From an uncultured Clostridia bacterium (GTDB lineage Bacteria; Bacillota; Clostridia; Oscillospirales; Oscillospiraceae), in NCBI GenBank assembly GCA_945948535.1, contig CAMFBN010000001.1:99284-163283 (forward strand): a DNA stretch of 64,000 nucleotides, written 5' to 3'. This document shows positions 40,755 through 48,137 of the stretch, one piece after another. The position numbers were made by a program, and so were the translations under genes. The notes under the pieces are model-generated. The model saw only the letters and a program-made list of their open reading frames with translations, was not told the DNA's origin and did not search any database. Every line of letters starts with the position of its first letter. Positions within the stretch are counted from its first letter, which is position 1.

Positions 40755-41465
40755 TCAGGGCTTGTAGTTGATATTCGCCTTCCTGGCCTGGGCGCAAAGG
40801 TCCTTCTTTTGCAGAGTATACTTCCTTCCGTCCTTGATAAAGTGGGTGCCGCACTGGCGAAATTCAAAGGACACGTTTTTGCGGACGCACTGCGCCCGCA
40901 GGGAGAGCACCCATTCAAAGTCCATAGGCCTGGCAAACCGGTCCGACTCCCCGCCTGCCACCACCAGTTCCACGCCGTCCAGATACCGCTCCAGATCAAT
41001 AGGAGAAATCATGGGCTGACAGATGATATTCTTATGCCGGATGGGGAGCCGGGAAAAAACCTCCAGCCTCTGATCTGCCCGCTGCTGATTTTCCACGGTG
41101 CAGCCGACAATCACATTGTCCCAGCCGCCGCCCCAGTCCCCGGGAACGCAGTCAGGAAAGCGCTCAATCCGTTTCGTCAGGAACAGAAACGTGCAGTCCT
41201 GCCGCTGCCGGATCATATCCCAGCATTCCTTCCGCCACGCGTCCGCCTCCGGCAGCAGGAAGTCCGTGGAAAAGCCCAGATACACAAGGCCGGACTTCAT
41301 TTTGTACTCGCCGTTTTTCTTCCGGGCGACAGGCGCGTAAAAATTGTCGGTCTTTTCCACCACGTTGGTATCCACGCCCCGTTTGGCGTCGCCCTTGTGG
41401 ATGTAGCAGAATTGACAGCCCTCGCTGTAACGGTGACAGCCCCGCCAAGGGTTCCACATTCCCAT
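40755..41465 (-). CDS. DUF5131 (phage Gp37/Gp68-like) radical-SAM-like protein
   Basis: A 236-residue cytoplasmic protein of the DUF5131 family. WNPWRGCHRYSEGCQFCY gives three cysteines in C-x6-C-x2-C spacing, resembling a radical SAM cluster site, with TKRIERFP and VAGGESDRFARPMDFEW as family blocks. GGGAGGG lies 5 bases before the ATG. It starts 12 bases after the peptide deformylase gene stop and is likely cotranscribed with it. Despite the phage-derived name, nothing here suggests a prophage. Confidence 0.85.
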   Translation of the reverse strand: MGMWNPWRGCHRYSEGCQFCYIHKGDAKRGVDTNVVEKTDNFYAPVARKKNGEYKMKSGLVYLGFSTDFLLPEADAWRKECWDMIRQRQDCTFLFLTKRIERFPDCVPGDWGGGWDNVIVGCTVENQQRADQRLEVFSRLPIRHKNIICQPMISPIDLERYLDGVELVVAGGESDRFARPMDFEWVLSLRAQCVRKNVSFEFRQCGTHFIKDGRKYTLQKKDLCAQARKANINYKP

Positions 41466-41477
41466 CGTTTCCCTCCC

Positions 41478-41891
41478 TCAGATCAGAATACCGTTGCAGT
41501 GGTCGATTTCGTGCTGGATGATCTGGGCCGTCCATCCGGTGAAGGTTTTGAGTCTTGTCTGGAAGTCCCAGGTCTGATACTGCACCTTGATCTTCTCATA
41601 CCGCTTTGCCTTTCGGGGCCCGCCCAGCAGGGACAGGCAGCCCTCCTCGGTTTCGTACTCCCCCGTCTTCTTCACAATCTCCGGGTTCAGCATGACCATA
41701 TAGGCGCCCCCGTTGTCAAAGGCGATGATCTTCTTACAGACGCCGATCATATTCGCCGCCATGCCGACACAGGTATCCTTGTGGGCCATCAGCGTATCCA
41801 GCAGGTCCCGGGCTGTCTGTAAATCCTCTTTTTCGGCAGGAGCCGACTTTCTCGCCAGAAAAATGGGATCGTGCATCAGTTCTTTTACCAT
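41478..41891 (-). CDS. Peptide deformylase family protein, variant motif 1
   Basis: A 137-residue protein of the Def family, which removes formyl groups from nascent proteins. Motif 2 EEGCLS and motif 3 QHEIDH, the metal ligands, are intact. Motif 1 reads GMAANMIG where the canonical form is G-x-A-A-x-Q-I-G, so the oxyanion glutamine is methionine. This matches a second Def-like paralogue common in Clostridia rather than the main deformylase, and activity is uncertain. The ATG at 41891 is backed by GGGAGG 8 bases upstream and a good promoter. Confidence 0.87.
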   Translation of the reverse strand: MVKELMHDPIFLARKSAPAEKEDLQTARDLLDTLMAHKDTCVGMAANMIGVCKKIIAFDNGGAYMVMLNPEIVKKTGEYETEEGCLSLLGGPRKAKRYEKIKVQYQTWDFQTRLKTFTGWTAQIIQHEIDHCNGILI

Positions 41892-41918
41892 GGTGTTCCT
41901 CCCGAAGCTGTTTTCCCC

Positions 41919-41947
41919 ATTATATGGGATGCCGCGCCGCAAGTCAA
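41919..41947 (-). promoter_or_regulatory. Sigma-A promoter of the deformylase-DUF5131 operon
   Basis: On the minus strand TTGACT (41942-41947), 17-base spacer, TATAAT (41919-41924). Confidence 0.82.
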
Positions 41948-42071
41948 CCGCCCGATGCGGAAGACGCAGAACAGGCGCAATACCGGTACAGTAGTTATCT
42001 GTTTGTCTTGGACGGAGCATCATCTTCCTTTTGTGAAAGCCTTTTCCTTCCTGCAACCAGCCTGAAAACGC

Positions 42072-42121
42072 AAAAACAGGAAGCACATCCTACCCTTTTT
42101 ACGGGGTATGACGTGCTTCCC
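42072..42121 (-). terminator. Terminator of the Fe-S scaffold/GGGtGRT operon
   Basis: Outer stem ggaagcac / gtgcttcc and inner stem taccc / gggta form one long hairpin; T-rich sequence follows on the minus strand. Confidence 0.8.
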
Positions 42122-42185
42122 TTTTCATTTTTGCGATATTCGAGACTTTGAACTTTTTGGGTTCAAAATCAACAGGTTTTCCCTC

Positions 42186-43184
42186 TTACTTCAAGCTCTC
42201 CTCAACAGCCACAGCTACGGAGACGGTAGCGCCGACCATGGGGTTGTTGCCCATGCCCAGGAAGCCCATCATTTCCACGTGAGCGGGGACGGAGGAGGAG
42301 CCGGCGAACTGGGCGTCAGAGTGCATACGGCCCATGGTGTCGGTCATGCCGTAAGAAGCGGGGCCGGCAGCCATGTTATCGGGGTGCAGAGTACGGCCCG
42401 TGCCGCCGCCGGAAGCCACGGAGAAATACTTCTTGCCCTGCTCGATGCACTCCTTCTTGTAGGTGCCGGCCACAGGATGCTGGAAGCGGGTGGGGTTGGT
42501 GGAGTTGCCGGTGATGGAAACGTCCACGCCCTCGTGGTGCATGATGGCGACGCCCTCGCGGACATCGTCGGCACCGTAGCAGCGGACAGCGGCCCGCTCG
42601 CCCTCGGAGTACTTGTACTCCTTGACGATGGTCAGCTCGCTGGTGTAGTAGTCGAACTTGGTCTGCACATAGGTGAAGCCGTTGATCCGGGAGATGATCT
42701 GGGCGGCGTCCTTGCCCAGGCCGTTCAGGATGACCCGCAGAGGCTCCTTACGGGCCTTGTTGGCGGAACGGGCAATGCCGATGGCGCCCTCGGCGGCGGC
42801 AAAGGACTCGTGACCGGCCAGGAAGGCGAAGCACTTGGTCTCGTCCCGCAGCAGCATAGCGCCCAGATTGCCGTGGCCCAGACCGACCTTGCGGTCCTCA
42901 GCCACGGAGCCGGGGATGCAGAAGGCCTGCAGGCCGATGCCGATGGCCTCAGCGGCCTCAGCGGCGGTCTTGACGCCCTTCTTCAGAGCGATGGCAGCGC
43001 CCACGCAGTAAGCCCAGGCAGCGTCCTCAAAGCAGATGGGCTGAATGCCCTTGACGATCTCGTAGGGGTCGAAGCCCTTTGCCTTGCAGATCTCGCGGCA
43101 CTCTTCCACGGAAGCAAGACCATACTGAGCCAGAACGCCGTTGATCTTGTCGATTTTTCTCTCGTAACCTTCAAACAAAGCCAT
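42186..43184 (-). CDS. GGGtGRT protein
   Basis: A 332-residue cytoplasmic protein of the family named for its SGGGTGRTLHPDN motif. It is usually found with a NifU/IscU-like scaffold gene, and that partner lies 15 bases upstream here. Other conserved blocks are GLGHGNLGAMLLRDETKCFAFLAGHESFAAAEGA and HHEGVDVSITGNSTNP. Function is not established; the pairing suggests a role in Fe-S cluster handling or metal trafficking. GAGGA lies 7 bases before the ATG. Confidence 0.9.
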   Translation of the reverse strand: MALFEGYERKIDKINGVLAQYGLASVEECREICKAKGFDPYEIVKGIQPICFEDAAWAYCVGAAIALKKGVKTAAEAAEAIGIGLQAFCIPGSVAEDRKVGLGHGNLGAMLLRDETKCFAFLAGHESFAAAEGAIGIARSANKARKEPLRVILNGLGKDAAQIISRINGFTYVQTKFDYYTSELTIVKEYKYSEGERAAVRCYGADDVREGVAIMHHEGVDVSITGNSTNPTRFQHPVAGTYKKECIEQGKKYFSVASGGGTGRTLHPDNMAAGPASYGMTDTMGRMHSDAQFAGSSSVPAHVEMMGFLGMGNNPMVGATVSVAVAVEESLK

Positions 43185-43199
43185 CTTAGCGTCCTCCTC

Positions 43200-43892
43200 T
43201 TATTCCTTGCGGGGATCGATGTACTTAGCCGCGTTCTCGAACCGGCCGTAGTGACCCTTGGCCTTCTCCAGAGCGGTGTTGGCGTCGTCGCCCTTCTTGA
43301 TGAAGTCCATCATCTTGCCCAGATTGACGAACTCGTAACCGATGATCAGGTTGTCCTCATCCAGAGCGCAGCGGGTAACGTAGCCCTCAGCCATCTCCAG
43401 GTAGCGGGGTCCCTTCTCCTTGGTAGCAAACATGGTGCCAACCTGGCTGCGCAGGCCCTTGCCCAGGTCCTCCAGAGAAGCGCCCACGGCGAGGCCGCCC
43501 TCGGAGAAAGCAGACTGGGTGCGGCCGTAAACGATCTGCAGGAACAGCTCACGCATGGCAGTGTTGATGGCATCGCACACCAGGTCGGTGTTCAGAGCCT
43601 CCAGCAGGGTCTTGCCGATGAGAATCTCGGAAGCCATAGCGGCGGAGTGGGTCATGCCGGAGCAGCCCAGGGTCTCAACCAGCGCTTCCTCGATGATGCC
43701 TTCCTTCACGTTCAGGGTCAGCTTGCAGGCACCCTGCTGGGGAGCGCACCAGCCCACACCGTGGGTGAAACCGCTGATGTCCTTGATTTCCTTGGCCTGA
43801 ACCCACTTGCCCTCTTCGGGAATGGGAGCGGGGCCGTGATAGGCGCCCTTGGCCACGGAGCACATGTTCTGTACTTCTGCACTATAAATCAT
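43200..43892 (-). CDS. NifU/IscU-like Fe-S scaffold protein partnered with GGGtGRT
   Basis: A 230-residue cytoplasmic protein related to the N-terminal domain of NifU. It keeps a cysteine in VETLGCSGMTHSAAMASEI, the equivalent of the scaffold LGC-C region, and another set in GWCAPQQGACKLTL. It is longer than IscU (about 130), with a helical C-terminal extension. The start at 43892 has AAAGGA upstream, and a perfect sigma-A promoter lies 80 bases before it. First gene of a two-gene operon. Confidence 0.88.
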   Translation of the reverse strand: MIYSAEVQNMCSVAKGAYHGPAPIPEEGKWVQAKEIKDISGFTHGVGWCAPQQGACKLTLNVKEGIIEEALVETLGCSGMTHSAAMASEILIGKTLLEALNTDLVCDAINTAMRELFLQIVYGRTQSAFSEGGLAVGASLEDLGKGLRSQVGTMFATKEKGPRYLEMAEGYVTRCALDEDNLIIGYEFVNLGKMMDFIKKGDDANTALEKAKGHYGRFENAAKYIDPRKE

Positions 43893-43970
43893 GGCAATTT
43901 TCCTTTCTTTCAAAAGACGTTTTTTCGCCTTTGGATTTTCGGGTTGGAAAACCTAAATTTTCCGCATACT

Positions 43971-43999
43971 ATTATACCGTCTGTCCGCGGACTTGTCAA
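43971..43999 (-). promoter_or_regulatory. Consensus sigma-A promoter of the Fe-S scaffold operon
   Basis: On the minus strand TTGACA (43994-43999), 17-base spacer, TATAAT (43971-43976); both hexamers perfect. Confidence 0.9.
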
Positions 44000-44064
44000 T
44001 TCCCAGGAAAGAGAAAATCAGTATAGGTATATGGAATTGATAGAAAGCGGTACATACATTCTAA

Positions 44065-44607
44065 TCATTCACAATAAGCATCGCTGAGCGCCATAGAACT
44101 CTGGTAGGAGTAATTTCCCCGCTGCGTAGGGAAGGCGCACACTGCATCAAAACTAGCTACGGGGTCGAATAGAATTGTAAAGTCCTCCTGACCAATGCCA
44201 CTGTAATAGATAGTTTGAATCTTCTTCCATTCACCACCAATCCGAAAATGCACTTCCCAATTACCCTTTGTGGTGGCGCCGTGGTTACCCTCAGCTTGTA
44301 AAGTCAGGGTAACCTGACTGCAATTAGTCACTGGAGTCAGGGTTTCAAATACAGCACAGTATCCACCGTCACCCAATTGACGTGATTCGTCAGCTACAGA
44401 AAGAGAAACGGTCTGCAAATTCTTTCCTTTCGGTATCTGGATATCAACTGGCTTCAAAGCACTGTAAACCCAAAGTACTGCAACCACAACTAATAATCCC
44501 AGAAACCAAAAAAATCCGGTAGATTTTTTACCATTCTGCTCTGCACCGCAGAAATTACAATAGCTAGAGCCATCGGGGATGTTTTTTCCACACTGATTAC
44601 AATACAT
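44065..44607 (-). CDS. Zinc-ribbon membrane protein of unknown function
   Basis: A 180-residue protein with an N-terminal zinc ribbon (CNQCGKNIPDGSSYCNFCG), a transmembrane helix at about 31-52, and an extracellular domain of about 120 residues with no recognised family. The zinc-ribbon-plus-helix layout is common among Firmicutes surface proteins. AGGAG lies 6 bases before the ATG, 30 bases after rpe, so cotranscription is possible. Codon use is more AT-rich than that of rpe. Confidence 0.8.
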   Translation of the reverse strand: MYCNQCGKNIPDGSSYCNFCGAEQNGKKSTGFFWFLGLLVVVAVLWVYSALKPVDIQIPKGKNLQTVSLSVADESRQLGDGGYCAVFETLTPVTNCSQVTLTLQAEGNHGATTKGNWEVHFRIGGEWKKIQTIYYSGIGQEDFTILFDPVASFDAVCAFPTQRGNYSYQSSMALSDAYCE

Positions 44608-44637
44608 ACACGTCTCCTTCTTTCTATAGATATAGTT

Positions 44638-45288
44638 CTAACCCTGAACCGTTTTCACAAATGCTCGACGGTCTGCCGCATTAAAATAGGCCGATCCCGT
44701 CACCAGGACCTCCGCGCCGCTTTCCTTGCAGATTGAGCAGGTGTTGGCGTCCACGCCGCCGTCCACCTCAATCAGGCAGCTGGGATTGACTTCGTCCAGC
44801 ATTTCCCGGAGACGACGGATCTTAGGCATCATGTCCGCCATGAATTTCTGTCCGCCGAAGCCCGGCTCCACGGTCATCACCAGGATCATGTCACACTCGG
44901 CGAGGTAGGGAATGGCGGCCTCCGCAGGCGTCTTGGGCTTCAGGGAAATGGCGGCCTTACAGCCCAGGGCGTGGATCTTGTCCAGGGCTTCCAGGGTGTT
45001 TTGGGGCTGATCGGCCTCCACATGGATGGTCAGCCAGTCCGCGCCAGCCTTGACGAACTGCTCCACATACCGGATGGGCCGGTCGATCATCAGATGGACA
45101 TCCAGGGGCAGGTCCGTCACCGGGCGGATGGCCTGGACCACGGGGATGCCAATGGAGATATTGGGCACGAATATGCCGTCCATCACGTCCACATGCACCC
45201 AATCAGCGCCGTTTTTTTTGATGTCGTGGATGTCCCGCTCCAGGTTGGCAAAGTCCGCAGATAAAATAGAGGGAGCAATTTTGGCCAT
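44638..45288 (-). CDS. rpe: Ribulose-phosphate 3-epimerase
   Basis: Interconverts ribulose-5-phosphate and xylulose-5-phosphate in the pentose phosphate pathway. TIM-barrel of 216 residues with the metal and catalytic residues in APSILSADFANL, HVDVMDGIFVPN, DVHLMI, TVEPGFGGQKF and EVDGGV. AAGGAG lies 8 bases before the ATG at 45288; the open frame upstream is not coding. In many Firmicutes rpe follows rsgA and prkC; here it has its own promoter. Confidence 0.95.
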   Translation of the reverse strand: MAKIAPSILSADFANLERDIHDIKKNGADWVHVDVMDGIFVPNISIGIPVVQAIRPVTDLPLDVHLMIDRPIRYVEQFVKAGADWLTIHVEADQPQNTLEALDKIHALGCKAAISLKPKTPAEAAIPYLAECDMILVMTVEPGFGGQKFMADMMPKIRRLREMLDEVNPSCLIEVDGGVDANTCSICKESGAEVLVTGSAYFNAADRRAFVKTVQG

Positions 45289-45322
45289 AGAAACGTCTCC
45301 TTGCTTTTCATTTTTTCTTTTC

Positions 45323-45351
45323 AAAATACCACATCTGCATAGAAAAAGCAA
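45323..45351 (-). promoter_or_regulatory. Promoter of rpe
   Basis: On the minus strand TTGCTT (45346-45351), 17-base spacer, TATTTT (45323-45328). Confidence 0.6.
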
Positions 45352-45373
45352 TGCTGGAAACCTTTTCCAGCAT
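45351..45373. promoter_or_regulatory. 10-bp inverted repeat between rpe and DUF1540 genes
   Basis: ATGCTGGAAA-CCT-TTTCCAGCAT, perfect, in a divergent gap, touching the rpe -35. It could be an operator; no gene on the plus strand needs a terminator there. Confidence 0.45.
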
Positions 45374-45429
45374 ACTTTTCTTTCTCCGCGCCATACTATA
45401 CCCGAATTCAAATCAAAGGAGGAAGAACT

Positions 45430-45594
45430 ATGAACTGTCATGCCAACAAATGTATCGAATGCACCGTGCGCCAGTGCGCCCATCACTGTGAAAACGAGAA
45501 CTATTGCTCTCTGGACCGGATTCTGGTGGGTACCCACGAAACCAATCCCACCGTGGATCAGTGCACCGACTGCAAGTCCTTCCGTAAGCGCTGA
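45430..45594 (+). CDS. DUF1540 Cys-rich small protein
   Basis: A 54-residue protein with eight cysteines (positions 3, 8, 11, 16, 20, 26, 46, 49) spaced as in DUF1540: NCHANKCIECTVRQCAHHC, then CSLDRILVGTHE and QCTDCKSF. DUF1540 proteins are small Firmicutes proteins likely to bind metal, function unknown, often linked to sporulating clostridia. GGAGG lies 7 bases before the ATG and a terminator follows. A TACTAT -10-like box lies at about 45393. Confidence 0.88.
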   Translation: MNCHANKCIECTVRQCAHHCENENYCSLDRILVGTHETNPTVDQCTDCKSFRKR

Positions 45595-45604
45595 ACGCCT
45601 TTAT

Positions 45605-45636
45605 AAGGCTCCCGCAACGGCGGGAGCCTTCTTTTC
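45605..45636 (+). terminator. Terminator after DUF1540 gene
   Basis: Stem aaggctcccgc / gcgggagcctt with loop AACG, then CTTTTCT. Confidence 0.9.
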
Positions 45637-45645
45637 TGTCCCCAC

Positions 45646-45674
45646 TTGACACGAAGGGAAAAAGCCGATATGAT
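45646..45674 (+). promoter_or_regulatory. Sigma-A promoter of htrA
   Basis: TTGACA (45646-45651), 17-base spacer, TATGAT (45669-45674). Confidence 0.85.
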
Positions 45675-45773
45675 GAATTTGGAAATTTATAGTTTATTCC
45701 TTTTGAATACACAAATTCTTCATAACTGGGCAGTATGCTTTGTGTCAAGAAAACAGATGAGGAGGCATCCAGT

Positions 45774-47237
45774 ATGGAATCCTTTGAAAACAACGAATTT
45801 GAACACGAACCGGAAGTCACTCCGGAAGAACCCGTCGAGCCGTCCCAGAATTCTGCCGATGACGGCGTGTATCACACAGCGGGTACCGGGCGGAAGGAAT
45901 CCCCCTACGCCAACTCTCCCTATGAAATGAACCATCAGGCCCAGGAAAGCTTCCATTCCGCGCAGACACCCCCCGCGCACCATCCGCATAAGGCGAAGAA
46001 GCCCCGCAAACCCATCTGGCGGGGTGTGCTTGCCGCCGTGCTGGCGGTGGCACTGGTTGTCGGCGGCTGCTCGATTACCGCCGCTCTGGTAAACCGCCGC
46101 TGGGAAACCCGGGAGGCAGCCTTGACGGAAAAGCTCAATGTGCTGCAAACGCAGATTGAGAGCACTTCCGGTTCCGGCAAGGGCACGCTGGTGCCCACCG
46201 ACGGCAGCGCCATGACGCCCAGCCAGCTCTACGCTTCCTGCGTGGACAGCGTGGTCGCCATTTCCTCTACGGTGACCGCCACCGGCATTTACGGCAATAC
46301 CTCCACCGGCACTTCCTCCGGCTCCGGCTTTATTCTGACCGATGACGGCTACATTGTTACCAACTATCACGTTGTGGAAGGCGCCACTGAACTGACAGTC
46401 ACCACCCATGACGGCACGGAATACTCCGCGGAGCTAAAGGGCAAGGACGCCACCAACGACGTGGCCGTCCTGAAGGTCGAGGGCGAGAATATGCCCGCCG
46501 TCACCCTGGGCAGCAGCCACGATCTGGTGATCGGCGATATGGTCGCCGCCATCGGCAATCCTCTGGGCAAGCTGTCCGCCACCCAGACCATCGGATACGT
46601 CAGCGGTATCAACCGTGAGGTCTCCACCGGCGGCGTCACCACCATCAGCATGATTCAGACCGACGCCGCCATCAACCCCGGCAACTCCGGCGGCCCCCTG
46701 TTCAATATGTACGGTCAGGTTGTCGGCATTACCACCGCCAAGTATTCCGGCACCACGGGTTCCGGCGCGTCCATTGAGGGCATTGGCTTTGCCATTCCCA
46801 TTGACGACGTGGCCGACATGTTTGACGACCTCATTGACTACGGCTACGTCACCGGCGCTTACATGGGCGTCAGCGTGGAGAATGTGGATGAGGATGCCGC
46901 TTCCCGGTACAGCCTGCCCACCGGCGCCTACGTTGTCAAGGTAGAGCCGGACAGCGCGGCGCAGAAGGCCGGCATTGAGGTCAAGGATATCATCACCGAT
47001 GTGGGCGGTCACAGCGTCAGCAATATCACCGACCTGACCCGGGCCCTGCGGTCCTTCAAGGCCGGCGACGCCACCACCATCACCGTCGTCCGGGGCGGCA
47101 AGCAGGTCACGCTGCAGATTACGCTGGACGAGCGGCCTCAGGAAACCGAGGAGCAGCAGGAAACCACCCAGACCATGCCCAACAGCGGCAGCTTTGACGA
47201 GTGGTACGATTATTTCCGCCGCTACTTTGGCGGTTAA
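45774..47237 (+). CDS. HtrA/DegP-like membrane-anchored serine protease
   Basis: A 487-residue surface protease and quality-control enzyme. An acidic cytoplasmic N-terminus (1-75) leads to a transmembrane helix (about 82-105), a short coiled part, then the trypsin-like domain with H199 (TNYHVV), D229 (TNDVAVL) and S305 (NPGNSGGPL), and one PDZ domain (about 360-455, GAYMGVSV..GAYVVKVEPDSAAQKAGI). The start at 45774 has GAGGAGG 8 bases upstream. Own promoter; the Spo0A-like gene follows after 144 bases. Confidence 0.94.
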   Translation: MESFENNEFEHEPEVTPEEPVEPSQNSADDGVYHTAGTGRKESPYANSPYEMNHQAQESFHSAQTPPAHHPHKAKKPRKPIWRGVLAAVLAVALVVGGCSITAALVNRRWETREAALTEKLNVLQTQIESTSGSGKGTLVPTDGSAMTPSQLYASCVDSVVAISSTVTATGIYGNTSTGTSSGSGFILTDDGYIVTNYHVVEGATELTVTTHDGTEYSAELKGKDATNDVAVLKVEGENMPAVTLGSSHDLVIGDMVAAIGNPLGKLSATQTIGYVSGINREVSTGGVTTISMIQTDAAINPGNSGGPLFNMYGQVVGITTAKYSGTTGSGASIEGIGFAIPIDDVADMFDDLIDYGYVTGAYMGVSVENVDEDAASRYSLPTGAYVVKVEPDSAAQKAGIEVKDIITDVGGHSVSNITDLTRALRSFKAGDATTITVVRGGKQVTLQITLDERPQETEEQQETTQTMPNSGSFDEWYDYFRRYFGG

Positions 47238-47278
47238 GTGAAACACTTTGGGCGTGCCGTGTTACGCGGTGCGCCCAT

Positions 47279-47296
47279 TTGTCGATAATTGTCGAA
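47279..47296. promoter_or_regulatory. Tandem 0A boxes upstream of the Spo0A-like gene
   Basis: TTGTCGAT at 47279 and TTGTCGAA at 47289, 10 bases apart, against the Spo0A box TTGTCGAA. Second box perfect, first has one change. Their position 25-40 bases upstream of the -35 fits autoregulation. Confidence 0.75.
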
Positions 47297-47316
47297 AACA
47301 CATTTCCCCGTTTTTC

Positions 47317-47345
47317 TTGAAAATGGAATACAATTATGATATTGT
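47317..47345 (+). promoter_or_regulatory. Promoter of the Spo0A-like gene
   Basis: TTGAAA (47317-47322), 17-base spacer, TATTGT (47340-47345). Confidence 0.55.
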
Positions 47346-47381
47346 ATATCGTGAATTTTTATTAGAAACGGGGTCAGGAAT

Positions 47382-48080
47382 ATGCAGACACTGCTGATTG
47401 CGGACAGTAACGACGCCTTTCGCCAGCAGCTGGCAGACGCTTTTGAGCCCTATTACCGCATCCTGACCTGCGAAAACGGTCAGGAGGCGCTGGAGATTCT
47501 GTGCGGGGAACACTGCGACTGTCTGGTGCTGGATCTGATGCTGCCGGAGCTGGACGGCATTTCCATGCTGGAAGCCGCCGTCTCCCGGGGTGTCCGCCCC
47601 ATTGTCATCGCCATCAGCCCCCTGTTTACCCAGTACACTTTTGACGTGGCGGAAGCCCTGGGAATCGGCTATATGATCCGCCGGCCCTGCCCCGTGCAGG
47701 CCGTTGTCGCCCGGATGCTGGATCTGAACCAGCGCGTAAATCCCATCTGGGCTTCCCGGGAGCAGATCAACCGGTTTCTCCTCTGGCTGGGGGTGCCCAC
47801 TGTCTACAACGGGTATCTTCCCCTTGTGGAGGCGCTGATGCTGCTGGCGGAGGACCCCTCCCAATCCATCACCAAGGTGCTGTACCCTGAGGTGGCAAAG
47901 CGGATCGGCAGCGGTTCCAAAGCCGTGGAGCGCAACATCCGCAGCGCCATCGAACACGCCTGGAACAGCAGAAACGCGGAACGCTGGCAGCAGCTCTTCC
48001 CCGAGCTGGACGAGCGCCCCTCCAACAGCCTGTTTTTCAGCCGGGCACTGGAAACCCTCAGCGGCGGTCACTGGGAATAG
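47382..48080 (+). CDS. Spo0A-like response regulator
   Basis: A 232-residue regulator with a receiver domain (1-115) and a Spo0A-type DNA-binding domain (about 125-220). The latter is recognised by LGVPTVYNGYLPLVEALMLL, SITKVLYPEVAKRIGSGSKAVERNIRSAIE and AWNSRN, which align with the Spo0A sigma-factor-activator and recognition helices. The phospho-acceptor is D51 (LVLDLMLPELDG). The receiver departs from the norm: the acidic pair is DSND and the conserved lysine before the cis-proline is arginine (IRRPC, about 101). It is shorter than B. subtilis Spo0A (267). It may be the true Spo0A of this lineage or a paralogue. Confidence 0.85.
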   Translation: MQTLLIADSNDAFRQQLADAFEPYYRILTCENGQEALEILCGEHCDCLVLDLMLPELDGISMLEAAVSRGVRPIVIAISPLFTQYTFDVAEALGIGYMIRRPCPVQAVVARMLDLNQRVNPIWASREQINRFLLWLGVPTVYNGYLPLVEALMLLAEDPSQSITKVLYPEVAKRIGSGSKAVERNIRSAIEHAWNSRNAERWQQLFPELDERPSNSLFFSRALETLSGGHWE

Positions 48081-48137
48081 TCCGAAGGCAGCGTGCATAT
48101 TCTGTTTCATAAACCTTCCCCTTCAGGAGGAATTCCC

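Noticed and set aside
40755..41465. Prophage or phage-defence locus suggested by the Gp37/Gp68-like protein
   Set aside because: All neighbours are housekeeping genes, there is no integrase, capsid or attachment-site signal, and DUF5131 is widespread in chromosomes.
45774..47237. SpoIVB upstream of Spo0A
   Set aside because: The protease has the trypsin-type triad and architecture of HtrA, not the SpoIVB S55 family, although the gene order is reminiscent.
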